16,310 nucleotides of DNA, taken from the NCBI GenBank assembly GCA_029858165.1, contig JAOUFO010000010.1:1-16310 (forward strand), in the 5' to 3' direction. Position 1 is the stretch's first letter. Each line of letters begins with the position of its first letter. This stretch comes from Deltaproteobacteria bacterium. GTDB lineage: Bacteria; SAR324; JACQKK01. Shown one piece after another: positions 6,631-13,785 of this stretch. Both the position numbers and the translations under genes were made by a program. The notes beneath the pieces were generated by a model. The model saw only the letters and a list, made by a program, of their open reading frames with translations. It did not search any database and was not told where the DNA came from.

Positions 6631-8736
6631 AGCCGATCGGGAGTGAACAAAAAAAAGGGGTGGGCAACCGGTTTGGGGGTGGGACTGGTGGTTTGGGCCT
6701 CCCTGGCCTGCGGCAGGGACCCATCCCCGGTAATGACCCTGCGGGGAGAGGCCCAACCCCAGGGGTTTACCGGCGGGGTGGCTTATCTGGTGGATGAGGG
6801 AGAAAATGTAACCATCACCCAGGCATCCTCCAAGGCCATGGAGGATCGGTTTATCCCCTTTGATGGTTCTGCCCCCAACTTTGGGGCCAACGACAAGCCC
6901 TATTGGCTCCGCCTGCGTCTGGACAACCAAACCCCCCAGGGGGAATGGTGGCTTTTGGTGGGGTTTCCCCAACTGGGCCATGTCAACCTGTTTTCCCCTG
7001 ACGGGCAGGGGGGGTGGAAGGTCATCCGCTCCGGGAACCAGCATCCCATGAAGGACCGGCCCATCCAGACCCGCCACATTCTGTTTCCCCTTGCGTTGAA
7101 TGTCCCCGGCACCTATTACCTGTGGGTGCAAAGCCAAACCCCCCTGCTGATCCCCCTGAAACTGTACCCAGGAAAGTCCTACCAGACCATCATCCAACAG
7201 GAGGCACTAACCTACGGCATATTTGCCGGGTTTATCCTGGTGGTGGGGTTGTATTCCCTGATGGTCTTTTTTGTGGTGCGGGCCAGGGTGCTTTTGTATT
7301 ACGGGGGATATGTGTTGGCCAACGGTTTGTTTTACCTGTCCGGGGAGGGTGTCTTGTATGAGGTTTTGTGGTCGGATTCCCCCCAATGGAATAACCATTT
7401 TATGTTTTTTGTGGGATATTCCGCCCTTGTTTTGTTTTTGTTGTTCGCTTACCGCTTGTTGGATATTCCCAACAACCTGCCCCGTTGGGGTCGGGTGTAT
7501 CAAGGGTATGTGGCGGTGGGGGGTGTGTTGGCGGTCCTGTCTTTGGTGTTGAACCCTTATCTGTTAACCGTGTTGGCTTTGATTTACGCCCCACCGGTTT
7601 TTGTTCTTAATTTTCTGGCCGGGGTAAAAAGTATCAAAAACGGGCTTACCACCGCCCCGATGTTTGTAACAGCCATCGCGTTGTATGTGGCCGGGTCCCT
7701 GGTGATGACCATAACCTTCGCCGGGCTGGCCCCTGTCAACTTTTTCACCATCCACCTGCCCGAAGTGGGGGCCATTTTAGAAATTCTGCTGTTGGCGGCG
7801 GCCGTGGGGATCTATTTCAATCAGGTTCGCAAGGGGCGGGAGGACGCCATCAAACTGGCCGCCGTGAACATCCGGGAATCTATCCTCACCAAAAGGGAAA
7901 ACCAGGTGCTTCAGGATGAAATCACCCGCCGGGAGGCGGCAGAGGCCAACATGAAGGAGGCGGTGCATCAGGCCCAACATGCCCGTGAGACAGCGGAGGC
8001 CGCCACGGCCTTAAAGGACAAGTTTGTTTCCCTGGTGGCCCATGATGTGCGGGCGCCCCTTTCCAACATTTTGGGGGTGATGAGCTTTTTGGGGCGGGAC
8101 CCGGATTTTCCTTTAAGCCCGGATGAAAAGGACATCATCACCCTGGTAAACAAACAAAGTGACTATTGCCTGAAAATGGTGGAAGGACTGCTAAATCTGG
8201 AACAGCTTCAAAAAGGGGCCATCACCCCCAAAATGCAATACTTCCAGGCCAAAGAAATGGTGCGGCAGGTGTTTTTTTTAAAAACACAGTCGGATGAAAA
8301 ACAGGTGACATTGGAAAACCGGGTGCCGGAAGGGCTGATTTTGTACGGGGACCGGAAATTGCTGGCCCAGGTGATGCAAAACCTGATCAACAATGCCATC
8401 AAGTTCACCCCGGCGGGAGGCTCCGTGCGGGTGGCCGCCTCGGAAAAACAAACCGACTGCCTGACCGTGACCGATACCGGGGTGGGGATAAATCCGGAAT
8501 CTTTGCCCAACCTGTTCCGCCAGGAGATAAGAACCACCACCCAGGGCACTGCCGGGGAGGTCGGTTTCGGCCTGGGGCTGCCCATCAGTTGGGAAATCAT
8601 GCAGGCCATGGGGGGCCAACTGTGGGCGGAATCCTCCCAAAGGCCGGGGAAATCCGGCACCACCTTTTGTGTCCAACTTCCTCCATTGCCGGATGACAAA
8701 GGAGCCGTGACAGACTTGGCGGATAAACCAACCTAA
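6628..8736 (+). CDS. 7TM-DISM membrane sensor histidine kinase (first of tandem pair)
   Basis: 702 aa. GTG start; an in-frame TGA at 6622 excludes anything longer. Order of parts: N-terminal hydrophobic signal or anchor about 11-28; extracytoplasmic 7TMR-DISM sensory domain about 35-190 (DKPYWLRLRLDN, GEWWLLVGFPQLGHVNLF, GTYYLWVQS); seven-helix membrane region about 195-400; coiled-coil linker about 400-462; HisKA with H472 in KFVSLVAHDVRAPLSN; HATPase with N-box QNLINNAIKF (N585), G1 DTGVGI from D616 and G2 GFGLGL from G646. All catalytic motifs look intact. It should sense an extracytoplasmic or membrane cue and phosphorylate an unknown partner; it has no receiver or output domain. The family's DISMED2 modules resemble carbohydrate-binding folds, but no ligand can be inferred here. 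The stop codon abuts a repeat module, and a paralogue follows. Confidence 0.93.
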   Translation: MSRSGVNKKKGWATGLGVGLVVWASLACGRDPSPVMTLRGEAQPQGFTGGVAYLVDEGENVTITQASSKAMEDRFIPFDGSAPNFGANDKPYWLRLRLDNQTPQGEWWLLVGFPQLGHVNLFSPDGQGGWKVIRSGNQHPMKDRPIQTRHILFPLALNVPGTYYLWVQSQTPLLIPLKLYPGKSYQTIIQQEALTYGIFAGFILVVGLYSLMVFFVVRARVLLYYGGYVLANGLFYLSGEGVLYEVLWSDSPQWNNHFMFFVGYSALVLFLLFAYRLLDIPNNLPRWGRVYQGYVAVGGVLAVLSLVLNPYLLTVLALIYAPPVFVLNFLAGVKSIKNGLTTAPMFVTAIALYVAGSLVMTITFAGLAPVNFFTIHLPEVGAILEILLLAAAVGIYFNQVRKGREDAIKLAAVNIRESILTKRENQVLQDEITRREAAEANMKEAVHQAQHARETAEAATALKDKFVSLVAHDVRAPLSNILGVMSFLGRDPDFPLSPDEKDIITLVNKQSDYCLKMVEGLLNLEQLQKGAITPKMQYFQAKEMVRQVFFLKTQSDEKQVTLENRVPEGLILYGDRKLLAQVMQNLINNAIKFTPAGGSVRVAASEKQTDCLTVTDTGVGINPESLPNLFRQEIRTTTQGTAGEVGFGLGLPISWEIMQAMGGQLWAESSQRPGKSGTTFCVQLPPLPDDKGAVTDLADKPT

Positions 8737-8766
8737 GGGGCGTTGCCCCAAACCCCACAAGGGAGC
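8737..8766. repeat. 30-bp repeat module starting GGGGCGTTGCCCC, copy 1
   Basis: Identical over 30 bp to 15218-15247. It opens with a small GGGGC-GTT-GCCCC hairpin. It begins at the base immediately after the kinase TAA and is followed a few bases later by a fold-back repeat unit, as in the other copy. Confidence 0.8.
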
Positions 8767-8774
8767 ATGAATCC

Positions 8775-8860
8775 CTGTCCAGCACCAGCACAGCCTTGCG
8801 TTGTGTCGCCTGGCGGCTCCAAACGCCCCAGGCTGGCTGGTGCCTTTCTTTTTGGGGTTC
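8775..8860. repeat. Fold-back repeat unit, copy 1 (tandem)
   Basis: 86-bp unit beginning CTGTCCAGCACCAGC. Nested inverted arms are visible: GCACCAGC (8782-8789) with GCTGGTGC (8836-8843); GCGTT (8798-8802) with AACGC (8822-8826); CGCC (8807-8810) against GGCG (8812-8815). A pyrimidine tract CTTTCTTTTT follows the outer arm (8844-8853), so as RNA it resembles a large intrinsic terminator reading plus. The next copy follows directly. A third copy is at 15251 and a truncated one at 16252. Confidence 0.85.
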
Positions 8861-8942
8861 CTGTCCAGCACCAGCACAGCCCTGCGTTGTGTCGCCTGGC
8901 GGATCCAAACGCCCCAGGCTGGCTGGTGCCTTTCTCTTTTGG
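8861..8942. repeat. Fold-back repeat unit, copy 2 (tandem)
   Basis: Direct tandem copy of the preceding unit, with two substitutions over about the first 75 bp and divergence only after the pyrimidine tract. It ends 6 bp before the ATG of the second 7TM-DISM kinase. Both tandem units are open in the frame of that kinase, which could mislead start-site prediction to 8796. Confidence 0.85.
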
Positions 8943-8948
8943 AAAAAA

Positions 8949-11045
8949 ATGCGATATTTACTGATTCTGAGCTTTTTGATCTGTTTTGCGGGGGGGGTAG
9001 CCCTGGGGGGGCAGACCTTGGTGCTGACCCCCCAGGGCGTATCCTATCCCCTGGGGCTGATGGTGGACACCCTGGAAGACCCCCAGGGGAAGCTGACGGT
9101 GGAACAGGTTGCATCCCCCCAAAATGGCGGACGGTTTACAGCAAACGGCAAGCCCAATCTTTCTTTGGGGATGACCACCTCTGCCTATTGGCTGCGGATG
9201 CGAATTTCCAACATGGCTGAAACTGAAGGATGGTTGCTGGAAATCGCCTACCCGCAGTTGGAATGGGCCACCCTTTACGCAAAAAAAACCGATGGGGAGT
9301 TTAAATCCTATGAGGCGGGGAATCTGACCCCCCCTGACCAAAAGGCTTATCCCCACCGCAACCCGGTGTTCCCCTTGTGGGTGGGCAAAGGGGAATCCCG
9401 TGATTATTACCTGAGGGTCCAATCCGGTTCGGGGTTGACCCTGCCCCTGACGTTGTACGACCCGGACGAGTTTGTACACAAGGACCTGGTGGAAACTTTT
9501 TTTTCCGGGGCATGTTACGGGTTGCTTTTGATCATGGCCCTCTACAACCTGTTTTTGTTTGCCTCCATCCGGGATTGGAATTACCTGTGGTACAGTTTGT
9601 TTGTGGTGGCGTTTACCCTGTTGTTGATGGTGGGCAGCGGTTGGGGGTTGGTGTTTTTCTGGCCCCGGCAGGTGGTGTTTAACAACAATCTGGCAGGAAT
9701 GCTGGCCTTTGCGGCTTTTCCTTTGGGATTGTGGTTTGTCCGCCAGTTTTTAAACACCGCAATGCGCACCCCGCGGCTGGACCTTGTTTTGCTGGCTTTG
9801 ATGGGGCTGATGGCATCCGGGATGGCGTTGAGGTGGCTGGTGCCCCCTATTGCCTCCACCATCGGGTTGTACCTGATGACTCCTTTGTTGTTCATCATGG
9901 CGTTTGCCGCATCCCTGACGGTGGTTCGGCGGGGGTACCCCCCGGCGGCCCATATTTCCCTGGGATGGTTGTTTTTAATGGCGGGGGGAATCAGTTATGC
10001 CTTGGTGCGGTTCGGCTTGCTGCCGGGCAACCTGTTTACCCTGTACGGAATGCAGATGGGAGCCGTGGCGGATGTGGCTTTGTTTTCTCTGGCCTTGGGC
10101 AGTCGCTACAATATCATCCGGCAGGAAAAAGAACAGGCCCAAACCCTGGCCCGGGCCAATCTGCTGGAAAACGTTTTGCTCAAAAAGGAAATCACCCGGC
10201 GGGAAAAAGCGGAAGCCCAATTGTTGAAGGCCAAGGACCAGGCCGAACAGGCCACCCGGCTGAAGGACAAGTTTGTCTCCCTGGTGGCCCATGACGCCCG
10301 TGCGCCGGTGGCAGCCATCATGGTGATGGCCCAAGCCATGGAGGAGGACAACGATCCGGCACCCGCCCCGGTTCATCGGGAATTGGCCGAATCCATCCGC
10401 AAACGGGGAGGCCAGTTTATCCGCATGATGGAGGAATTGCTGAACCTGAACCGGCTGCAAACCGGAAAAATCGTCCCAAAAATGGAACCGTTCAACGGGT
10501 GGGAGGTGGTAGATGAGGTATTTCTGCTAAAACATTTGGCCCAGGCCAAGGCCATTAAGCTGATCAACGACGTGGCTGAATCCACTCAAATGACCGGAGA
10601 CCGCCAGTTGATTTTTGAGGTGATTCAAAATCTGGTTTCCAACGCCGTCAAGTTCACCCCCCGCGGGGGAGAAATCCGGGTATCGGCCCCCACCGGCCCT
10701 GTGTTCACCCTGACAGTTCAGGATACCGGGCAGGGCGTTCCGGCAGAATACTTACCGTATCTGTTTAACCCGGAGGAAAAAACATCCTCACCCGGAACAG
10801 AAGGGGAAAGGGGAACCGGATTGGGGCTGCCCCTGTGCCATGAAATCATGACAGCCCACGGGGGGAACCTCTGGGTGGAATCCATCCCAGGCAAAGGCTC
10901 TGTATTTTTTGCCCAGTGGCCCAAAACAAACCGGGAAACCCCACCCCCGGGAAGCCGCACCCCCCAAAAGGGCGGTGGGAGGAAAAAAGGCGGAACACCG
11001 GGGGAAACCGGCAGGATTCCGCCACCCCGCCGGAGGAAAAAATAA
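8949..11045 (+). CDS. 7TM-DISM membrane sensor histidine kinase (second of tandem pair)
   Basis: 698 aa from ATG 8949, which yields a clean signal peptide (MRYLLILSFLICFAGGVALG). A longer in-frame start at 8796 would translate the repeats and is rejected. Only TGGA precedes the ATG as a possible Shine-Dalgarno. Parts: extracytoplasmic 7TMR-DISM domain about 22-175 (SAYWLRMRISN, GWLLEIAYPQLEWATLY, DYYLRVQSG); seven-helix region about 180-390; coiled-coil linker about 390-438; HisKA with H448 in KFVSLVAHDARAP; HATPase with QNLVSNAVKF (N561), G1 DTGQGVP from D592 and G2 RGTGLGLPL at 621-629. It is a paralogue of the upstream kinase: the linker and the LKDKFVSLVAHD block are nearly shared. After the usual end (VFFAQWP) it carries a basic, Gly/Pro-rich tail of about 41 residues (658-698) ending RRRKK, which looks like translated former intergenic DNA. 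No receiver domain. Confidence 0.92.
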   Translation: MRYLLILSFLICFAGGVALGGQTLVLTPQGVSYPLGLMVDTLEDPQGKLTVEQVASPQNGGRFTANGKPNLSLGMTTSAYWLRMRISNMAETEGWLLEIAYPQLEWATLYAKKTDGEFKSYEAGNLTPPDQKAYPHRNPVFPLWVGKGESRDYYLRVQSGSGLTLPLTLYDPDEFVHKDLVETFFSGACYGLLLIMALYNLFLFASIRDWNYLWYSLFVVAFTLLLMVGSGWGLVFFWPRQVVFNNNLAGMLAFAAFPLGLWFVRQFLNTAMRTPRLDLVLLALMGLMASGMALRWLVPPIASTIGLYLMTPLLFIMAFAASLTVVRRGYPPAAHISLGWLFLMAGGISYALVRFGLLPGNLFTLYGMQMGAVADVALFSLALGSRYNIIRQEKEQAQTLARANLLENVLLKKEITRREKAEAQLLKAKDQAEQATRLKDKFVSLVAHDARAPVAAIMVMAQAMEEDNDPAPAPVHRELAESIRKRGGQFIRMMEELLNLNRLQTGKIVPKMEPFNGWEVVDEVFLLKHLAQAKAIKLINDVAESTQMTGDRQLIFEVIQNLVSNAVKFTPRGGEIRVSAPTGPVFTLTVQDTGQGVPAEYLPYLFNPEEKTSSPGTEGERGTGLGLPLCHEIMTAHGGNLWVESIPGKGSVFFAQWPKTNRETPPPGSRTPQKGGGRKKGGTPGETGRIPPPRRRKK

Positions 11046-11111
11046 CCCCCCTGGGCCCCGCCCCCCAGGCCATCCAACCTCCCTTTTCAAAATCCATCCA
11101 AAGAGCAAACC

Positions 11112-11948
11112 ATGGCATATATCCCATCCACAGGTGAATGGCTTCCCCCGGTGGGGCTGGGGACCTGGCAGGTGTTTGACCATTCCCCCCAGGACCCTGA
11201 ATGGCCCCGCCTGAGGCAGGTGATAGACCTGTTTGCAAAGGCCGGAGGACGGCTGGTGGATTCATCCCCCATGTATGGCCGGGCAGAGGCAGCCGTAGGG
11301 TTGTTGACCGCAGAAACCCCACATCCCCAAAAGGACGCCGGATGGTTTCGGGCCACCAAGGTTTGGACCACGGGCCGCAAGGCGGGCCAGCACCAAATGG
11401 AGGAGGGCATTCAACAAATGGGGCCGGTGGACCTGATTCAGGTTCACAACCTGTTGGATTGGGATTCACATTGGGAAACTCTGATGCACTGGAAGGAAAT
11501 CGGCAAAATCCGCTACACCGGATTCACCCATTATCTGCCGGGGGTGTTTCCTCAAATGGAACAGTTGATGGAACGATTGAGGCCGGATTTTATTCAAATC
11601 CCGTATTCCATGGGAGAACGAGAGGCCGAATACCGCATCCTGCCCCTGGCGGCAGACCTCGGCATCGGGGTGATCATCAACCGCCCGTTTGCCGAAGGGG
11701 GATTGTTCAACATTGTGGGGGGCAAACCCCTGCCCGGCGTGGCCGCGGATGTGGGAGCCAAAACCTGGGGCCAGTTTTTTTTGACATATCTGCTTTCCCA
11801 TCCGGCGGTTACGACGGCCATTCCCGCTACGGGCAAACCGGAACACCTGGCCGATAATCTGGATGCGGCCCGACAATTCACCCCCGGAGCACCCCTGCCG
11901 GACCCAAGGCTGAGAGAGAAAATGGCCCAGGCCTTTGACCGCCTGTAA
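11112..11948 (+). CDS. Aldo/keto reductase family protein
   Basis: 278 aa. ATG at 11112 with a weak AAGAG about 7 nt upstream; the product starts MAYIPSTGEWLPPVGLGTWQ, matching the family's first strand. Aldo/keto reductases are (beta/alpha)8 barrels using NAD(P)H to reduce carbonyls. The catalytic tetrad is visible: Asp50 and Tyr55 in VDSSPMYG, Lys83 in ATKVW, and His112 in VHNL. Later segments GKIRYTGFTHY, QIPYSMGEREAE and the cofactor-binding AIPATGKPEHLADNL near the C-terminus also fit. No signal peptide survives, although distant relatives are Tat-exported. The substrate cannot be assigned. It follows the second kinase by 66 bp on the same strand; a CCTGGG/CCCAGG hairpin (11050-11069) without a T-tract lies between them. 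It is convergent with the next gene, 9 bp apart. Confidence 0.9.
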   Translation: MAYIPSTGEWLPPVGLGTWQVFDHSPQDPEWPRLRQVIDLFAKAGGRLVDSSPMYGRAEAAVGLLTAETPHPQKDAGWFRATKVWTTGRKAGQHQMEEGIQQMGPVDLIQVHNLLDWDSHWETLMHWKEIGKIRYTGFTHYLPGVFPQMEQLMERLRPDFIQIPYSMGEREAEYRILPLAADLGIGVIINRPFAEGGLFNIVGGKPLPGVAADVGAKTWGQFFLTYLLSHPAVTTAIPATGKPEHLADNLDAARQFTPGAPLPDPRLREKMAQAFDRL

Positions 11949-11957
11949 TCCAACGGC

Positions 11958-12350
11958 TCACCGGGATGGAAGCCGGGCAAACACCCACACCAGTTGGCCC
12001 CAGGCCACAATCCAGGCCAAACCGCCAAAGGGGGTGGCCATGCCCAGCCAGGTCCAACCGGTCACCGCCATCACATACAGACTGCCGGAAAACAGAACCA
12101 TGCCCCCAGCAAACAACCCGGCAACAACCCCCAAACCTTTGGCGGCCTGCCCTTCCGCGGGGAACCGGTCCATCCAGGCCGACGTTCCCAATAAGGCAAG
12201 TGTATGAAACATGTGGTAGCGGTTGCCGGTTTCAAAGGCCGACATCATCGGAGCGGAAAGAACCGCCTTTAGCCCATGGGCTCCAAAAGCCCCCAACCCC
12301 ACCGCCAAACCACCGGATACGCCGGAAATCATCACCCAAATCCTTGCCAT
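11958..12350 (-). CDS. DUF423 family small membrane protein (YgdD-like)
   Basis: 130 aa. The start is set by a perfect TAAGGAGG on the minus strand just upstream of the ATG at 12350; an in-frame ATG at 12407 would place 19 unlike residues before the conserved N-terminus. The sequence has four predicted membrane helices (about 5-25, 46-62, 72-97, 103-125) and the family signatures GAFGAHGLK at 20-28, RYHMFHTLALL at 44-54 and FSGSLYVMA at 87-95. DUF423 proteins are widespread inner-membrane proteins of unknown function. It is convergent with the aldo/keto reductase and divergent from the hypothetical gene at 12474, and is probably monocistronic. Confidence 0.9.
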   Translation of the reverse strand: MARIWVMISGVSGGLAVGLGAFGAHGLKAVLSAPMMSAFETGNRYHMFHTLALLGTSAWMDRFPAEGQAAKGLGVVAGLFAGGMVLFSGSLYVMAVTGWTWLGMATPFGGLAWIVAWGQLVWVFARLPSR

Positions 12351-12432
12351 TTGTTGCCTCCTTAAAGTAACTTTGCGAAAGAAATAAGTTTTTACAGAAT
12401 GATCCAATATTCCGGCCCATGGCAGCCGGGGA

Positions 12433-12462
12433 TTGAGTATCTGTTGTTGGAACCTTTATTAT
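12433..12462 (+). promoter_or_regulatory. Possible promoter for the hypothetical gene at 12474
   Basis: TTGAGT (12433-12438), 18 bp, TATTAT (12457-12462), in the divergent intergenic gap. A transcript would start only a few bases before the ATG, giving an almost leaderless mRNA, which lowers confidence. Confidence 0.22.
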
Positions 12463-12473
12463 AGTGGAAACCA

Positions 12474-13151
12474 ATGGCCGAACATAAGGATAACATATCC
12501 ACCGCCAAGGCAAGCCTGGAACTGGTGGTGATGGAAAATGAAAGCCTGCTGAGCCATTTCAGCAACCTTCTAAAAGAACTGGAGGATATGGAGGCCCTCC
12601 CCCCGGAGGAAAAAAGAAAAAAATTCAGGGAATTGGAATCCCAGGGGGCCTTTAAATTCCAGGGGGTGGATATCCGCCGGTTTCAGGTAAGCACCAACAA
12701 ACCCCTCCCTTCCAAAGAGTTTTTGCGCAGAACTCAAAGGCGTCTGCAAAACACCACCAGCCTTATCAATGATTTCCAAAGCCGGGGGGAGTTTGCAGAG
12801 GGAGAACAACTGAAAATAGAAATTGAGATGATCACCAGCGCTTTGGTGGATGACACCAACCCGGCGGAGGTACGGGCTTTCAAAACCAAGGTAGAGGACA
12901 TCCGGGATTCAGAGTTGTTTAAAACCTATCAGATCACCAAAAAGAAATTTATCTTGCAGGACCCGGATGTACGCACCGATGTGGAAATGGTATCGGTCAA
13001 GGAATCGGTGGAGGACAGCCAGCAGGCCATTCAGGACCGGGGATCGGATTTGAAGGAAATCCAGGATAAAATGGATGCCGGGGAACTTTCCGCCGATGAG
13101 GTGATGACCGAACTGGCCAACCTGTCCAAAAGCTCCGAAGGATCCTCCTGA
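12474..13151 (+). CDS. Hypothetical charged, mostly helical protein
   Basis: 225 aa; I do not recognise a family. It is rich in Glu, Lys, Asp, Ser and Leu, has no Cys and no Trp, and shows no signal peptide or membrane segment. Heptad-like helical stretches are visible at about 8-40 (STAKASLELVVMENESLLSH onward), 80-120 and 178-220, with a polar Ser-rich end (KSSEGSS). A short central segment, GAFKFQGVDIRRFQVS at 58-73, looks like beta structure. The overall look is of a coiled-coil cytosolic protein, perhaps a structural or adaptor protein. The ATG at 12474 has only GTGGA as a weak ribosome-binding site; another in-frame ATG (residue 20) is possible. Codon use resembles neighbouring genes, and continuous coding with sensible amino-acid composition supports it being real. 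It is divergent from the DUF423 gene and not obviously cotranscribed with ihfB, 322 bp away. Confidence 0.72.
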   Translation: MAEHKDNISTAKASLELVVMENESLLSHFSNLLKELEDMEALPPEEKRKKFRELESQGAFKFQGVDIRRFQVSTNKPLPSKEFLRRTQRRLQNTTSLINDFQSRGEFAEGEQLKIEIEMITSALVDDTNPAEVRAFKTKVEDIRDSELFKTYQITKKKFILQDPDVRTDVEMVSVKESVEDSQQAIQDRGSDLKEIQDKMDAGELSADEVMTELANLSKSSEGSS

Positions 13152-13473
13152 AGCGGATTCCAATGGCCCTGCCCCCAGCACTTGCATTCAACCCCTGATG
13201 AACCGTTGCATTGGCCCGGATGGATTGGTATGATGGCTTCAGCCTTCAATCATATCAATTCCCTAAGGCCATGCCTGGGAGATATGCCAGGGATACGGGT
13301 CCCGGGTTCATCACCAGACAGACTGACCACCGGCAATCACGGGGGCCTGAAATTTCCCTGAAGGCCACCCCAGGGGGGGAATCCCGGTGTTCCAAAGCCG
13401 CGTTTCGCAACAGGAATGGCATACAATTTCGCAATCAATCAAAGGCATTCAGCCGTCATCGGAGAATATCCCA
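13152..13473. other. Intergenic region upstream of ihfB
   Basis: 322 bp. The open frame at 13211-13477 has no recognisable product and poor composition, so I leave it out. A CCTGG/CCAGG hairpin lies at 13274-13291, followed closely by GGGtCCC at 13297-13303. TACAAT at 13423-13428 is a five-of-six -10 match about 45 bp before the ihfB start, but I see no good -35. Nothing else recognised. Confidence 0.4.
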
Positions 13474-13758
13474 GTGAACAAGTCCCAACTTATAGATAAA
13501 CTGGCTGTGATGACTCATCAAACCAACAAGGTGTCTGAAGGCGCGGTGAACATCCTGTTTGACAACATCAAAGGGGCACTGACGGCCGGAGACAAAGTGG
13601 AAATCCGGGGGTTTGGAAGCTTTTTGCTGAAACATTACGGAGCCTACACCGGGCGCAATCCAAAAACCGGCGAGCAGGTAATGGTGCCGGAAAAAAATCT
13701 GCCATTCTTTCGGTCCGGCAAGGATTTGCGCAAAAAAGTGGATAAAAAAAGCAAGTAA
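13474..13758 (+). CDS. ihfB: Integration host factor beta-like (HU/IHF family) DNA-binding protein
   Basis: 94 aa from a GTG at 13474, chosen because GGAGA at 13461-13465 is 8 nt upstream and the product then starts MNKSQLIDKLA exactly as the family does. An in-frame ATG at 13387 would add 29 unrelated residues. HU/IHF proteins are dimeric nucleoid proteins that bend DNA by inserting a beta-arm Pro into the minor groove. Visible: dimer helices 1-38, the block KVEIRGFGSF at 41-50, the arm with RNPKTGE at 61-67 (intercalating Pro63), and the C-terminal FFRSGKDLRKKV. The EIRGFGSF and following LKHYGAYTGRNPKTG resemble IhfB more than IhfA or HU, so I favour IhfB; a divergent HU-like protein is the alternative. 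astB follows 27 bp later, so they may share a transcript. Confidence 0.88.
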   Translation: MNKSQLIDKLAVMTHQTNKVSEGAVNILFDNIKGALTAGDKVEIRGFGSFLLKHYGAYTGRNPKTGEQVMVPEKNLPFFRSGKDLRKKVDKKSK

Positions 13759-13785
13759 CGCCCCACCCCGTTCAGGGATTCCTCC

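Noticed and set aside
8775..8942. CRISPR-like array
   Set aside because: The units are 86 bp and directly abut with no spacers between them; there are two tandem copies only and no cas gene.
8737..8942. Insertion sequence or transposon
   Set aside because: No transposase, no terminal inverted repeats bounding an element, and no target duplication that I can see.
8796..8948. Longer start for the second 7TM-DISM kinase
   Set aside because: It would translate two repeat units and bury the evident signal peptide that starts at 8949.
8278..9114. Long minus-strand open frame (278 aa) across the kinase end and tandem repeats
   Set aside because: It is antisense to a clear kinase and reads through the repeat units; peptides such as HQPAWGVW recur only because the DNA repeats. 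No family resemblance.
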